Source of the DNA: Oscillospiraceae bacterium
Lineage (GTDB): Bacteria > Bacillota > Clostridia > Oscillospirales > Oscillospiraceae
NCBI GenBank assembly: GCA_015067565.1
Contig: SVMF01000006.1
Span: forward strand, 1 to 64,000
Direction of reading: 5' to 3'
DNA length: 64,000 nt
The notes beneath the pieces were generated by a model, which saw nothing but the letters and a program-made list of their open reading frames with translations, was not told the origin of the DNA and ran no database searches. Of the stretch, positions 32,311 through 39,419 are shown piece after piece. The position numbers and the translations under genes are program-made. Positions within the stretch are counted from its first letter, which is position 1. The number at the start of each line of letters is the position of its first letter.

Positions 32311-32811
32311 ATGGATCAAAGTGATACCGTTCGATTTGAGCAATTACCGACGAGCCTTGCACAAATGCAGGCTCTGCCGCAAGCTACGCTAACAGATCCT
32401 GCGGGCACTGCGGCACTTGCTGTGGCAGCGCTGTGCCTGTATCCCATGGATCGGGAAACGGCACTGCAAATGCTGCAATTCTTGCAAGGTCCTCGCGAAT
32501 TAAGCGTGTTTGACAAGCAATTCATCGCAGACCGTTTTCGGGATAAGGACTATGTTCCGCGCTCCTACTTTGACGGCGCAACCCCGGAAAACAACTACAC
32601 GCCGACACAGCCCTACACCATTACATTTTTTGAGAATCCTTACAGCCGAAGCAACGAAGGCTATTTGACGCTTCATGTCCGTTCCGGCGGTGCGGATTCG
32701 CCCAGGCAGATCAAGCTGCGAAACAAGCCCTCTACCGGGCAGTGGTTCTTGTGGGAGCAATTCCTGCTCAGCGACATCCGCAAGCCTGTCAGTGAAGATC
32801 CCTGGGCATAA
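32311..32811 (+). CDS. Conserved protein of unknown function (DUF6935-like)
   Basis: A 166-residue soluble protein without signal or membrane segments. It contains FEQLPTSLAQMQALPQATLT, LCLYPMDRETALQMLQFLQG, RDKDYVPRSYFDGATPENNY and FLWEQFLLSDIRKP. The pattern is familiar from Oscillospiraceae proteins labelled DUF6935; the function is unknown. The ATG at 32311 has AAAGGAG 8 bases upstream, better than the in-frame ATG at 32290. It sits between two lipoprotein genes. Confidence 0.72.
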   Translation: MDQSDTVRFEQLPTSLAQMQALPQATLTDPAGTAALAVAALCLYPMDRETALQMLQFLQGPRELSVFDKQFIADRFRDKDYVPRSYFDGATPENNYTPTQPYTITFFENPYSRSNEGYLTLHVRSGGADSPRQIKLRNKPSTGQWFLWEQFLLSDIRKPVSEDPWA

Positions 32812-32871
32812 ACTACAGATCATTATTGCATTTTTGTTGCATAATGAATATAATAATTGGAGGAAAAAGTA

Positions 32872-33450
32872 ATGAAAAAGTTAATCGCAATCCTGTTGGT
32901 TCTGACCATGATGTTCGCCCTCGTCGCCTGCGGCGAAAAGGAAGAAAAGACCGACGCTCCCGCAACCGATGCTCCCGTAGTTGATGACGGTGGCTCTGCT
33001 GCCGATGTTTCCGGCGAGACCTACAATGTTGGCAACTTCACCGTTCTCGTTCCCACTGGCTGGATGGAAGTTGCTGTTGATGACATGTGGTCCGACGATG
33101 GCGCCACAGATCCCAACAAGGTTCAGATCATCAAGGACGGCACCAGCGAATTCGACATCCTGACCAAGGCTTACATCCAGATCGACTACTACGGACCGGA
33201 AACCGACCTGATGGCTCCCTCCTCCGAGTGGTATGACGAAGCTGCTGACCTCGAACCCGTTGTCGCAGGCGACTACACCTGGACCGGCTTCTCTGCTGTC
33301 AGCGGTGGCAACAATATGGTCACCCTGTGGACCGGCGAAGCAGGTGGCCCCCAGTATCAGGCAACCCTGTGGTGCAACGGCGAATATACCATTTCCGTGA
33401 CCGATGCGGATGTCCTCGCAATTCTTGCAAGCGTTGCTCCTGCAGCATAA
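32872..33450 (+). CDS. Lipoprotein of unknown function
   Basis: A 192-residue lipoprotein: MKKLIAILLVLTMMFALVAC gives a lipobox with cysteine 20. An acidic, threonine-rich linker and a compact domain (FTVLVPTGWMEVAVDDMW onward) resembling extracytoplasmic stress or binding domains follow. GGAGG is 8 bases ahead of the ATG at 32872. The leader is nearly identical to that of the 31774 gene, but the mature parts differ. Confidence 0.8.
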   Translation: MKKLIAILLVLTMMFALVACGEKEEKTDAPATDAPVVDDGGSAADVSGETYNVGNFTVLVPTGWMEVAVDDMWSDDGATDPNKVQIIKDGTSEFDILTKAYIQIDYYGPETDLMAPSSEWYDEAADLEPVVAGDYTWTGFSAVSGGNNMVTLWTGEAGGPQYQATLWCNGEYTISVTDADVLAILASVAPAA

Positions 33451-33465
33451 TTCCCGACCCATGAC

Positions 33466-33496
33466 AAAGGGCCGCTGCGTAAGTGGCGGCCCTTTT
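33466..33496 (+). terminator. Terminator after the second lipoprotein gene
   Basis: GGGCCGC (33469-33475) pairs with GCGGCCC (33486-33492), followed by TTTTC. Confidence 0.85.
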
Positions 33497-33579
33497 CTTC
33501 CTCTTTCGAGCTGTGTCCAATGAGAAGGGATATCCTTCTTATTGCAGACTGCCCGAAATCAACGAAAGGAAACTATGAT

Positions 33580-34953
33580 ATGAGAAAAATTGCAATCTTT
33601 ATCGCATTTGTGCTGTGTATTTCTCTCTTCGCCGGCTGCAACCGTGCAGAAAAGCCCGGATCGGAAGTCACAACCGCACGCCCCACACAAGAGTCTGCAT
33701 CGCAGACAGAAGCCACCGCAGAATCATCAAAGGGTGACAAAGCTCCCGAAGAGCCAACCGAAGCTGCAACGTCTGACATTCAGGCAACGCTGCAGCAAAA
33801 CACTGCCCTGTGTGCCGTCGCTTTTGTCGGCAATTGTGATGGCAGCTTTGCCGACATCCAAGACGGCTTTGCCGCCGATGGAATCACAGAGGCTTTGCCG
33901 ATGGTTGCCGAAGTAAAAGAAGATCGTTTCTTCGCCAATGACGGTTCAGAGCTTTATCTCATCATTCCCCGTAACGACGTCGGATTGACGGTCTATGAGC
34001 AATTTATTGATAATGAGAGCGGTGAACTCGCCTGCGGTGAAATGCTCTACAGTTCAGATCAGAGCGAGCCGATTTTGCTGCGTGGCAACGTCAGTGACAT
34101 TTTTTCAAATCTTCTCCTTGTGATTGCCGGAGAAGGTGGCGAAACCCTCGAATATTCGCCTCAACTGAGCATGATGGACGGTACTGTCTGGATCGACACA
34201 GAGCTGATTTATGATCTGACACCCTACGAAACCCTCGGAATTGTCCCCGATTCCGGCTTTGACGCAGAGGTTTCCTGCATAGGCTCATGGTATACCGAAG
34301 CATCGAATGCCGATGGCGAAACGATGATTCTGGAGCTGATTCTGGGATACAACGGCGAAGCCGCCTATGGCTACGGTCCCGCCGAATCAGAATTCATCGA
34401 ATTTTTTGAAGGAAGCTGGCACGAAAACGACGGCGAGCTTGTCCTTGAGCTTTCGGGTGGCTCATACGATACAGAGTCTTACAGTATTTATGCGGCTTAC
34501 GAATTTGTCTGCGAGGAGCAAACGCTTACGCTCACCCACTGTGACGGCGATGGTTTGACCAACAGCGACACAATTACCTTTACATCTGCGAATTCCCATG
34601 CATTGATCGGCCTATGGACGACCTCGGAGTACGATTTTGAGAGCGACACATATACCTACTATGACATAGAGCTGATGGGCGGCGACAAGTGCAGCCTTCT
34701 GATCCATAACGGCGAGGGCACGACCTTTGCGGCATACGAAGGCACGTGGAGCTTTGCCGAAAACGAGTTCTCCTTCCATATGCAGAGCTATCTCAATGAT
34801 GCAGCTATGGAGGAAAATATCGGCGGCGTCTATCGTGCAAAAATCGATGCCGACGGTTGGCTGACCTTAACCAAGGTCAGCGGCTATGACTTTACAGAAC
34901 TGATGTCCGAATGCGGCGTTCAGGTTTTCGAGCCGACCGTTTCCTACGGTTAA
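33580..34953 (+). CDS. Large lipoprotein of unknown function
   Basis: A 457-residue lipoprotein with lipobox LFAGC near residue 20 (MRKIAIFIAFVLCISLFAGC), a ~45-residue Thr/Ser/Glu-rich linker and a long acidic extracellular region. The second half has lipocalin-like repeats (GSWYTEASNADGETMILELI, GLWTTSEYDFESDTYTYYDI, GTWSFAENEFSFHMQSYL), as in Clostridia proteins of the copper-homeostasis or lipocalin-like group. No enzymatic motif is visible. The start at 33580 follows AAAGGA by 9 bases. It closes the surface island. Confidence 0.78.
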   Translation: MRKIAIFIAFVLCISLFAGCNRAEKPGSEVTTARPTQESASQTEATAESSKGDKAPEEPTEAATSDIQATLQQNTALCAVAFVGNCDGSFADIQDGFAADGITEALPMVAEVKEDRFFANDGSELYLIIPRNDVGLTVYEQFIDNESGELACGEMLYSSDQSEPILLRGNVSDIFSNLLLVIAGEGGETLEYSPQLSMMDGTVWIDTELIYDLTPYETLGIVPDSGFDAEVSCIGSWYTEASNADGETMILELILGYNGEAAYGYGPAESEFIEFFEGSWHENDGELVLELSGGSYDTESYSIYAAYEFVCEEQTLTLTHCDGDGLTNSDTITFTSANSHALIGLWTTSEYDFESDTYTYYDIELMGGDKCSLLIHNGEGTTFAAYEGTWSFAENEFSFHMQSYLNDAAMEENIGGVYRAKIDADGWLTLTKVSGYDFTELMSECGVQVFEPTVSYG

Positions 34954-35419
34954 TGCTTCGCAGCGATAATCATCAGAGTTATTAATGCAGAAAGATTAAA
35001 GATTTAGCAAATAAAAAGCGAATTTATTTTGATGATATATGATAACCTTTATCTTCAAAAGTGGAATTGAAATAACGGAGCAGATGTAAAACGGCTCGGA
35101 GCCTGGGTGATTTCCCAAGTTCCGAGCCGTTCTCTCTTTCAAATAACGGATGGGGTATAAATCAACGCAAATCCTATTGACAACTGCATATTTCCGGGAA
35201 ACTGTACCCCAAGGAAAGCAGAAAGCGGCTGCATAACGGTCGCATAGGTGCATCGCTAAATAAAAGCCTTGTCCTGTAAGGCTTTTTCGGCAAAAATAAA
35301 ACGGACGAAACTACGAAATTGTATCATAGTTTCGTCCTTTTATGGCATATACTACACAATTTGATACAATGCAACGCTCAACGCCCGAGCGTTGCATTTC
35401 CTAAGCAGTGTCGCATTCG
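34954..35419. other. Hairpin-rich spacer without genes
   Basis: Four inverted repeats fill this convergent spacer. AACGGCTCGGA (35090-35100) pairs with 35121-35131. AAAAGCCTT (35262-35270) pairs with AAGGCTTTTT (35278-35287), a usable terminator on both strands. GGACGAAACTA (35303-35313) pairs with 35327-35337, followed by TTT. AATGCAACGCTC (35368-35379) pairs perfectly with 35387-35398. Minus-strand open frames here have no recognisable content. Confidence 0.7.
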
Positions 35420-35938
35420 TTAAACTGCTGCAAGTTCTTTGGCCAGTTTCAGTACTTCGCTGAAATCGCCTTTGTACACATTATAGATATAATTTTTAGC
35501 TTGGCATTCCTCGGAAAAATAAGGGTAATCATCTCTGATAATAACGAATTCTCCTGCAAGCGTATTCTCGTTATCGAAGAATCTGAATTCGCCATTCGTG
35601 CGCATTGCCCCATCCGTATAAATAACATAGCGCACCAAGGCCTGTGCAACAAGGCACGTAGCTGTAAACTTAAAGTCTTCGCTCTCGTCACCGTCATAAT
35701 CATAGGTGCTGTACTGAGAAAGCTCTGCAATTAAATGCAAATAATCAAAAACCAAATGAGGATCTTCCGGATAAGCTGCATTATAAAGATATTGATTCTT
35801 GACAAGTTTGAGAGCCTCAAATGTATCCTTCACCAATTCAGCAAAAGTGTCTAAGCAAACCTCTTCAACAGCAAATTTGTATGCGTTTCTTTTTTCTGTT
35901 TGCTCTGCCCATGCATCGTATAATTTCTCAATATCCAT
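35420..35938 (-). CDS. Hypothetical acidic protein
   Basis: A 172-residue soluble protein, rich in acidic and aromatic residues (YDYDGDESEDFKFTATCLVA, YPYFSEECQAKNYIYNVY), mostly helical. I do not recognise its family. AAGGAG lies 7 bases ahead of the ATG at 35938, so it is probably a real gene. It converges on the surface island and has its own hairpin terminators. Composition is AT-rich, which suggests recent acquisition. Confidence 0.65.
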   Translation of the reverse strand: MDIEKLYDAWAEQTEKRNAYKFAVEEVCLDTFAELVKDTFEALKLVKNQYLYNAAYPEDPHLVFDYLHLIAELSQYSTYDYDGDESEDFKFTATCLVAQALVRYVIYTDGAMRTNGEFRFFDNENTLAGEFVIIRDDYPYFSEECQAKNYIYNVYKGDFSEVLKLAKELAAV

Positions 35939-36065
35939 ACTATTGCTCCTTTTTATTTTTTACATTTTCACTATAACATACCCAATGGGATAAAAGTGGG
36001 ACATAGATTGCTGTGCCAATAGAATACCATATTTTCATCATTCTTTCAATCTGTTATTATAAAAC

Positions 36066-36107
36066 AACCGACCCTAACTGACACAATTGTATCAATAAGG
36101 GTCGGTT
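36066..36107. terminator. Bidirectional terminator
   Basis: AACCGACCCT (36066-36075 approximately) pairs with AGGGTCGGTT (36098-36107). The loop contains GACACAATTGTATC. T runs flank both sides. Confidence 0.7.
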
Positions 36108-36273
36108 TTGTGGTGCCGGTGTCCTGTTGCGGTGCCCGGCATCTGCCTGCATCGACGGCGCTCCTTGGCATCTGCCGACCGCTGCCACTCGCTCGGGTCG
36201 CTTCATCTGCCACCGGCAGCGCTCCCCTCGCTCCCCGGACTCTCACCTGCGGTTCGAGTCCGACCGGTACAAA
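36108..36273. repeat. GC-rich spacer with tRNA-like pieces
   Basis: No credible gene lies here; frames crossing it and the tRNA are artefacts. TGGTGCCGGTG (36111-36121) is a direct copy of the last 11 bases of tRNA-Leu (36316-36326). GGTTCGAGTCCG near 36251-36262, followed by ACCGG, resembles the tRNA T-arm on the other strand. ATCTGCC recurs at 36141, 36170 and 36205. Confidence 0.55.
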
Positions 36274-36315
36274 AATAAATCCCATAGTGAATGTATCATT
36301 CACTATGGGATTTAT
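36274..36315 (-). terminator. Terminator of the tRNA-Leu gene
   Basis: A perfect 20 bp stem, AATAAATCCCATAGTGAATG (36274-36293) with 36297-36316, has a 3-base loop. On the minus strand it is followed by TTTTTG, directly after the encoded CCA end. Confidence 0.88.
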
Positions 36316-36402
36316 TGGTGCCGGTGGCCGGACTCGAACCGGCACGCTGTCGCCAGCGGTGGATTTTGAGTCCACTACGTCTACCAATTCCATCACACCG
36401 GC
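36316..36402 (-). tRNA. tRNA-Leu (CAA)
   Basis: 87 bases on the minus strand. Acceptor arms GCCGGTG and CACCGGC pair, and the discriminator A and CCA end are encoded. The anticodon stem GTGGA/TCCAC encloses loop CTCAAAA, so the anticodon is CAA (36366-36368), reading UUG. The long variable arm GCTGGCGACAGC is typical of class II tRNA-Leu, and the T-arm is CCGGTTCGAGTCCGG. Confidence 0.97.
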
Positions 36403-36516
36403 AGGTGTTACCCAATCATTATATGCAATTACATCTGAAAAAGCAAGCATTATTTTTTGAATTACCAAAAAATATTTTCAGGTGAAGGTACGGGCGGATA
36501 GGCAATGACAAGGTCG

Positions 36517-36912
36517 TCAGGCGCTGCAATGGGCTTCGATGGCCTCGCGGACAAAGGCGGCGGTGCCCTCTGCGTACTTATCGATATTGGTGCGGAAACG
36601 ATCATCAGCGACGTACATCTGCCCCAGCCCTGACAGGATCTCATTTGTGCAAGGATAATAGTTTTCGCAGATGTGGTTCTGCAGCGTTTTGACAAGGGCT
36701 TGCGCTTCGGCCGCGCCGGGGGAGGTGCCGCGCCTCATGCAGGCGGCAAACGCTGCCATGATGCCATCCATCTCTTCGGCAAGGCTGTTCCACCGATCCT
36801 TGGAGTAGTGCTTCGTTTTTTCCTCGTGCTGCTGATAGGCCTCGGTCTGGCCCCACTTTTCGCAGGCCTCGGCTCTATATTTTTCAAACTCGCTGTTATC
36901 GAATGTGCGCAT
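36517..36912 (-). CDS. Stand-alone TipAS drug-binding domain protein
   Basis: A 131-residue helical protein matching the TipAS antibiotic-recognition domain: FEKYRAEACEKWGQTEAYQQ, KTKHYSKDRWNSLAEEMDGI and NHICENYYPCTNEILSGLGQ. TipAS normally follows a MerR DNA-binding domain and binds thiopeptides or other toxic compounds. Here no helix-turn-helix precedes it and the upstream DNA has no matching frame. GGGAG 8 bases before the ATG at 36912 shows it is a complete short gene, like the short TipAS form or immunity-type drug sponges. It could also be the remnant of a longer regulator. Confidence 0.78.
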   Translation of the reverse strand: MRTFDNSEFEKYRAEACEKWGQTEAYQQHEEKTKHYSKDRWNSLAEEMDGIMAAFAACMRRGTSPGAAEAQALVKTLQNHICENYYPCTNEILSGLGQMYVADDRFRTNIDKYAEGTAAFVREAIEAHCSA

Positions 36913-37004
36913 CACATTTGCTCCCTTCATTGCATCACATGGTCTCGGTCATCTTGAATTTCTGCATTCTCATCATACCATAAAGCAGCGCAAAAAGAAA
37001 GCGG

Positions 37005-37637
37005 TCAATCGATTCCATCCCACTGCGCCAGAAATTCCGCAACATACGCCCTCATATAACGATCTCGGGACTGTGCGATCTCTTTTGCAGTGGGGGTGTT
37101 CATCCTATCTGCCAGCAAAAACAGCTTTTCATAAAAATGGTTGATGGTTGTGGAATTGCTGTTGCGGTATTCCTCTTTGGTCATATGGAGCTTCGGTTTT
37201 ATGTCAGGATGATGCAGGAGTCGATTATGGCTGCCACCATAGGCGAAGGCTCTTGCAATGCCGATCGCGCCAATGGCATCCAGCCGATCTGCATCCTGAA
37301 CGCACTTTCCCTCCAGACTATCCGGGATCACAGAATCGGCAAAGGAGATCTCGCCAATGATCTGACAAATCCGCTCAATGGTCGCCGGGGGGATTTGATT
37401 TTCTGTTAAAAAGCGTCGGGCATTCGTTTTTTCGGCACAGGTTTGCGGAGAGAGCTTACGGTCATCTACATCGTGCAGAAGCGCGGCCAATTGCACGATC
37501 TGCAGATCGGCCTTTTCTTTTATGGCGATGCGCGTCGCCGTATGAAATACACGCAGAGTATGGAAATAGTCATGTCCGCTATAGTCGCTGGCAAAAAAAT
37601 CCTTCACAAAGGCGAATGCCTTTTCCATCAGGTTCAT
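37005..37637 (-). CDS. HD-domain phosphohydrolase
   Basis: A 210-residue metal-dependent phosphohydrolase of the HD superfamily. The metal ligands are in SGHDYFHTLRV (H near 22 and 26), LLHDVDDRKLS (HD near 54) and CVQDADRLDAIGAIGIARAF (D near 113). It resembles the YedJ/YpgQ type of uncharacterised HD proteins. The start at 37637 follows AGAGGTGA; longer readings lack support. It is probably monocistronic. The substrate, a nucleotide or phospho-metabolite, is not known. Confidence 0.85.
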   Translation of the reverse strand: MNLMEKAFAFVKDFFASDYSGHDYFHTLRVFHTATRIAIKEKADLQIVQLAALLHDVDDRKLSPQTCAEKTNARRFLTENQIPPATIERICQIIGEISFADSVIPDSLEGKCVQDADRLDAIGAIGIARAFAYGGSHNRLLHHPDIKPKLHMTKEEYRNSNSTTINHFYEKLFLLADRMNTPTAKEIAQSRDRYMRAYVAEFLAQWDGID

Positions 37638-37741
37638 ACGATCACCTCTAAAGCATATTGTAGCATATGCTCTTAAAATGAACAAGTAACAATTTTGGAA
37701 TGATCAAATTTATACTTTACCACAGACATTTCGTAAAAAGC

Positions 37742-37775
37742 AACACCTCACGGCTTGCTCCGTGAGGTGTTTTGT
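37742..37775. terminator. Bidirectional terminator
   Basis: AACACCTCACGG (37742-37753) pairs perfectly with CCGTGAGGTGTT (37760-37771) and is flanked by TTTTG on one side and A-rich DNA on the other. It ends the minus-strand surface-protein transcript. Confidence 0.85.
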
Positions 37776-37853
37776 TAGAAGATATTAGCCCTTAATTGTA
37801 GCCTGAGCTGCTACGCACAAAAGAGGGAAAATGATTACAAATCAATAAAACTT

Positions 37854-39419
37854 TTACAGATAATTGTCTGACGATGCATTACCCATAGTGTTCGTTTTCG
37901 CAGAACGGTCATGGATCATAACCTTGTTATAATCAGCTTCCTTGCCGACATAGATATAATCTATCTCGATCTTGCCGCCGCCGCTCGTGGTCAATCCTAC
38001 GAACCAAAGTCCGATCGTCTTAATAATATCTCCCTCTTGGAAGTAGTGCGACATCGGTATGCTCAGCGTAATGTACTCATTATCAACGATCGTAAAGTCT
38101 TTGGCGATCAAGCTGCCGCCCACATAACGGTCGGTGCTGCCTCTGGTGCTATGGCTTACCACATAAACAGTAGCATCTGTACCGCCTGCAACGTTGCAGT
38201 CTGTGATCTTGAAACGGAGCTGCATGGTTTCATTTCCGCTCGCCAGATAGCTTAATGGCGCATAGGCTTTTCCGCTCGACCACGGATACGTACCGTTGGT
38301 ATTGGTAACAGACAGATACGGACCGTTGTATGAGGTGTTGCTGCTGACGTTCACCGTCAGTGTGCCGTTTGTGTTGTCAATGCTATAGCCATTAGAAGCG
38401 CCTACCGCCCAGTTCGCTTCATCGTAGTTAAAGCCGCCGTATTGCTCCTGCTTATAGCGAAGCTGATCATCCGTTCCGTTATCAAAGTCAAAGAACAGAT
38501 AGTCCTCCGCAGGTGCAGTTGCCGGCTGACCGATATAGACGTAGTCGAGCTCATAGGTACCTAAGACCTTGTTGCCGTCAGCGTTATGGAACGGGTCAAA
38601 GCGGAATTCTTCCAGCTTTCTACCGATCATTTCATCCGGAATCGGCAGAGTGAGGATTTCGAACCTACCGGTTCCTTGCTCGTGACTTGTATCCCGCAGT
38701 CCTTCCCATCCGCTTTGGGTCGTGGTATCCGCAAAGGAGAGGAATACCTCGTAGCCTGTGCTGTTGCCGCCCTCAGAGGTGCGTGTCGTTTTCGCACGCA
38801 TGACGATCACATCTCCGGGTTTTGTCACATAGTTGAGCTGCTTTGTGCCGTTTTCCATGCTCACAAAAGGATCACCGCCGGTGATATCGCCCTTGAGCAG
38901 ACCATTTTCCGTATCCTTTGTTACGGTAACTCTCTTAGACCAATCCCATGTGGTCGTATCATCGGGGCCAAAGTCGATGAAGACAAAGTCCTTGTGGCTC
39001 TCGGTGTCAACGATGCCTGCAAAATCGCTCTCATAGTACATGATCGTTGCAGGGACGATGCGCAACTCCTCGTAGACATAGAACGAATTTGTACCCTTCG
39101 TGTACTTGACAACGCAGTGAACCCGCTCAACCTTTTCCAGTAGTGTTGTCGGCGTAAATTCAACCCCTCCGCTAACGACCTTCAATATACCGCTGTCGAG
39201 GGGATAGGTCGTCTGGCCTGCAGTAACACGGCTGCTGATAAGATTCACGTCTTCGCTGTATGCGGCAAAGCCCTGCACCGTTCTGGAATAACCGGTCAAG
39301 AACAAGAGAGACGGATCGTTTTCCATCACGTTAATCTGCATCGTCTTGCTGTAGTCAACTATAACCTCATCTGCTGTCATCGGCATATCCACAATCCGTA
39401 CTGCATGCCGTCCGACCAA
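37854..39419 (-). CDS. C-terminal part of a frameshifted giant surface protein
   Basis: This 521-codon frame continues the protein whose N-terminal part is at 39377-43264. The first ORF ends DGMQYGLWICR, and this frame restores sense from VDMPMTADEVIVDYSKTMQI. It has no ribosome site of its own. It contains Ig-like segments and two jelly-roll regions of carbohydrate-binding type (FVFIDFGPDDTTTWDWSKRV, LFFDFDNGTDDQLRYKQ, with IEIDYIYVGKEADYN). A single missing base near 39380-39400 would explain the split. No SLH or sortase anchor is present, so the protein may be released or itself truncated. Confidence 0.7.
   Translation of the reverse strand: MVGRHAVRIVDMPMTADEVIVDYSKTMQINVMENDPSLLFLTGYSRTVQGFAAYSEDVNLISSRVTAGQTTYPLDSGILKVVSGGVEFTPTTLLEKVERVHCVVKYTKGTNSFYVYEELRIVPATIMYYESDFAGIVDTESHKDFVFIDFGPDDTTTWDWSKRVTVTKDTENGLLKGDITGGDPFVSMENGTKQLNYVTKPGDVIVMRAKTTRTSEGGNSTGYEVFLSFADTTTQSGWEGLRDTSHEQGTGRFEILTLPIPDEMIGRKLEEFRFDPFHNADGNKVLGTYELDYVYIGQPATAPAEDYLFFDFDNGTDDQLRYKQEQYGGFNYDEANWAVGASNGYSIDNTNGTLTVNVSSNTSYNGPYLSVTNTNGTYPWSSGKAYAPLSYLASGNETMQLRFKITDCNVAGGTDATVYVVSHSTRGSTDRYVGGSLIAKDFTIVDNEYITLSIPMSHYFQEGDIIKTIGLWFVGLTTSGGGKIEIDYIYVGKEADYNKVMIHDRSAKTNTMGNASSDNYL

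Noticed and set aside
32826-32854. A promoter TTGCAT-17-TATAAT ahead of the lipoprotein gene at 32872
   Set aside because: The spacing is good, but transcription would start inside or after the ribosome binding site, so the match is doubtful and was not annotated.
34996-35253. An 85-codon minus-strand frame in the hairpin-rich spacer
   Set aside because: It runs through a strong terminator hairpin, lacks a ribosome site and has no recognisable content.
36046-36468. A 140-codon minus-strand frame across the tRNA-Leu gene
   Set aside because: It contains MELVDVVDSKSTAGDSVPVR, the well-known false translation of a tRNA-Leu gene. The rest comes from the GC-rich spacer, and there is no ribosome site.
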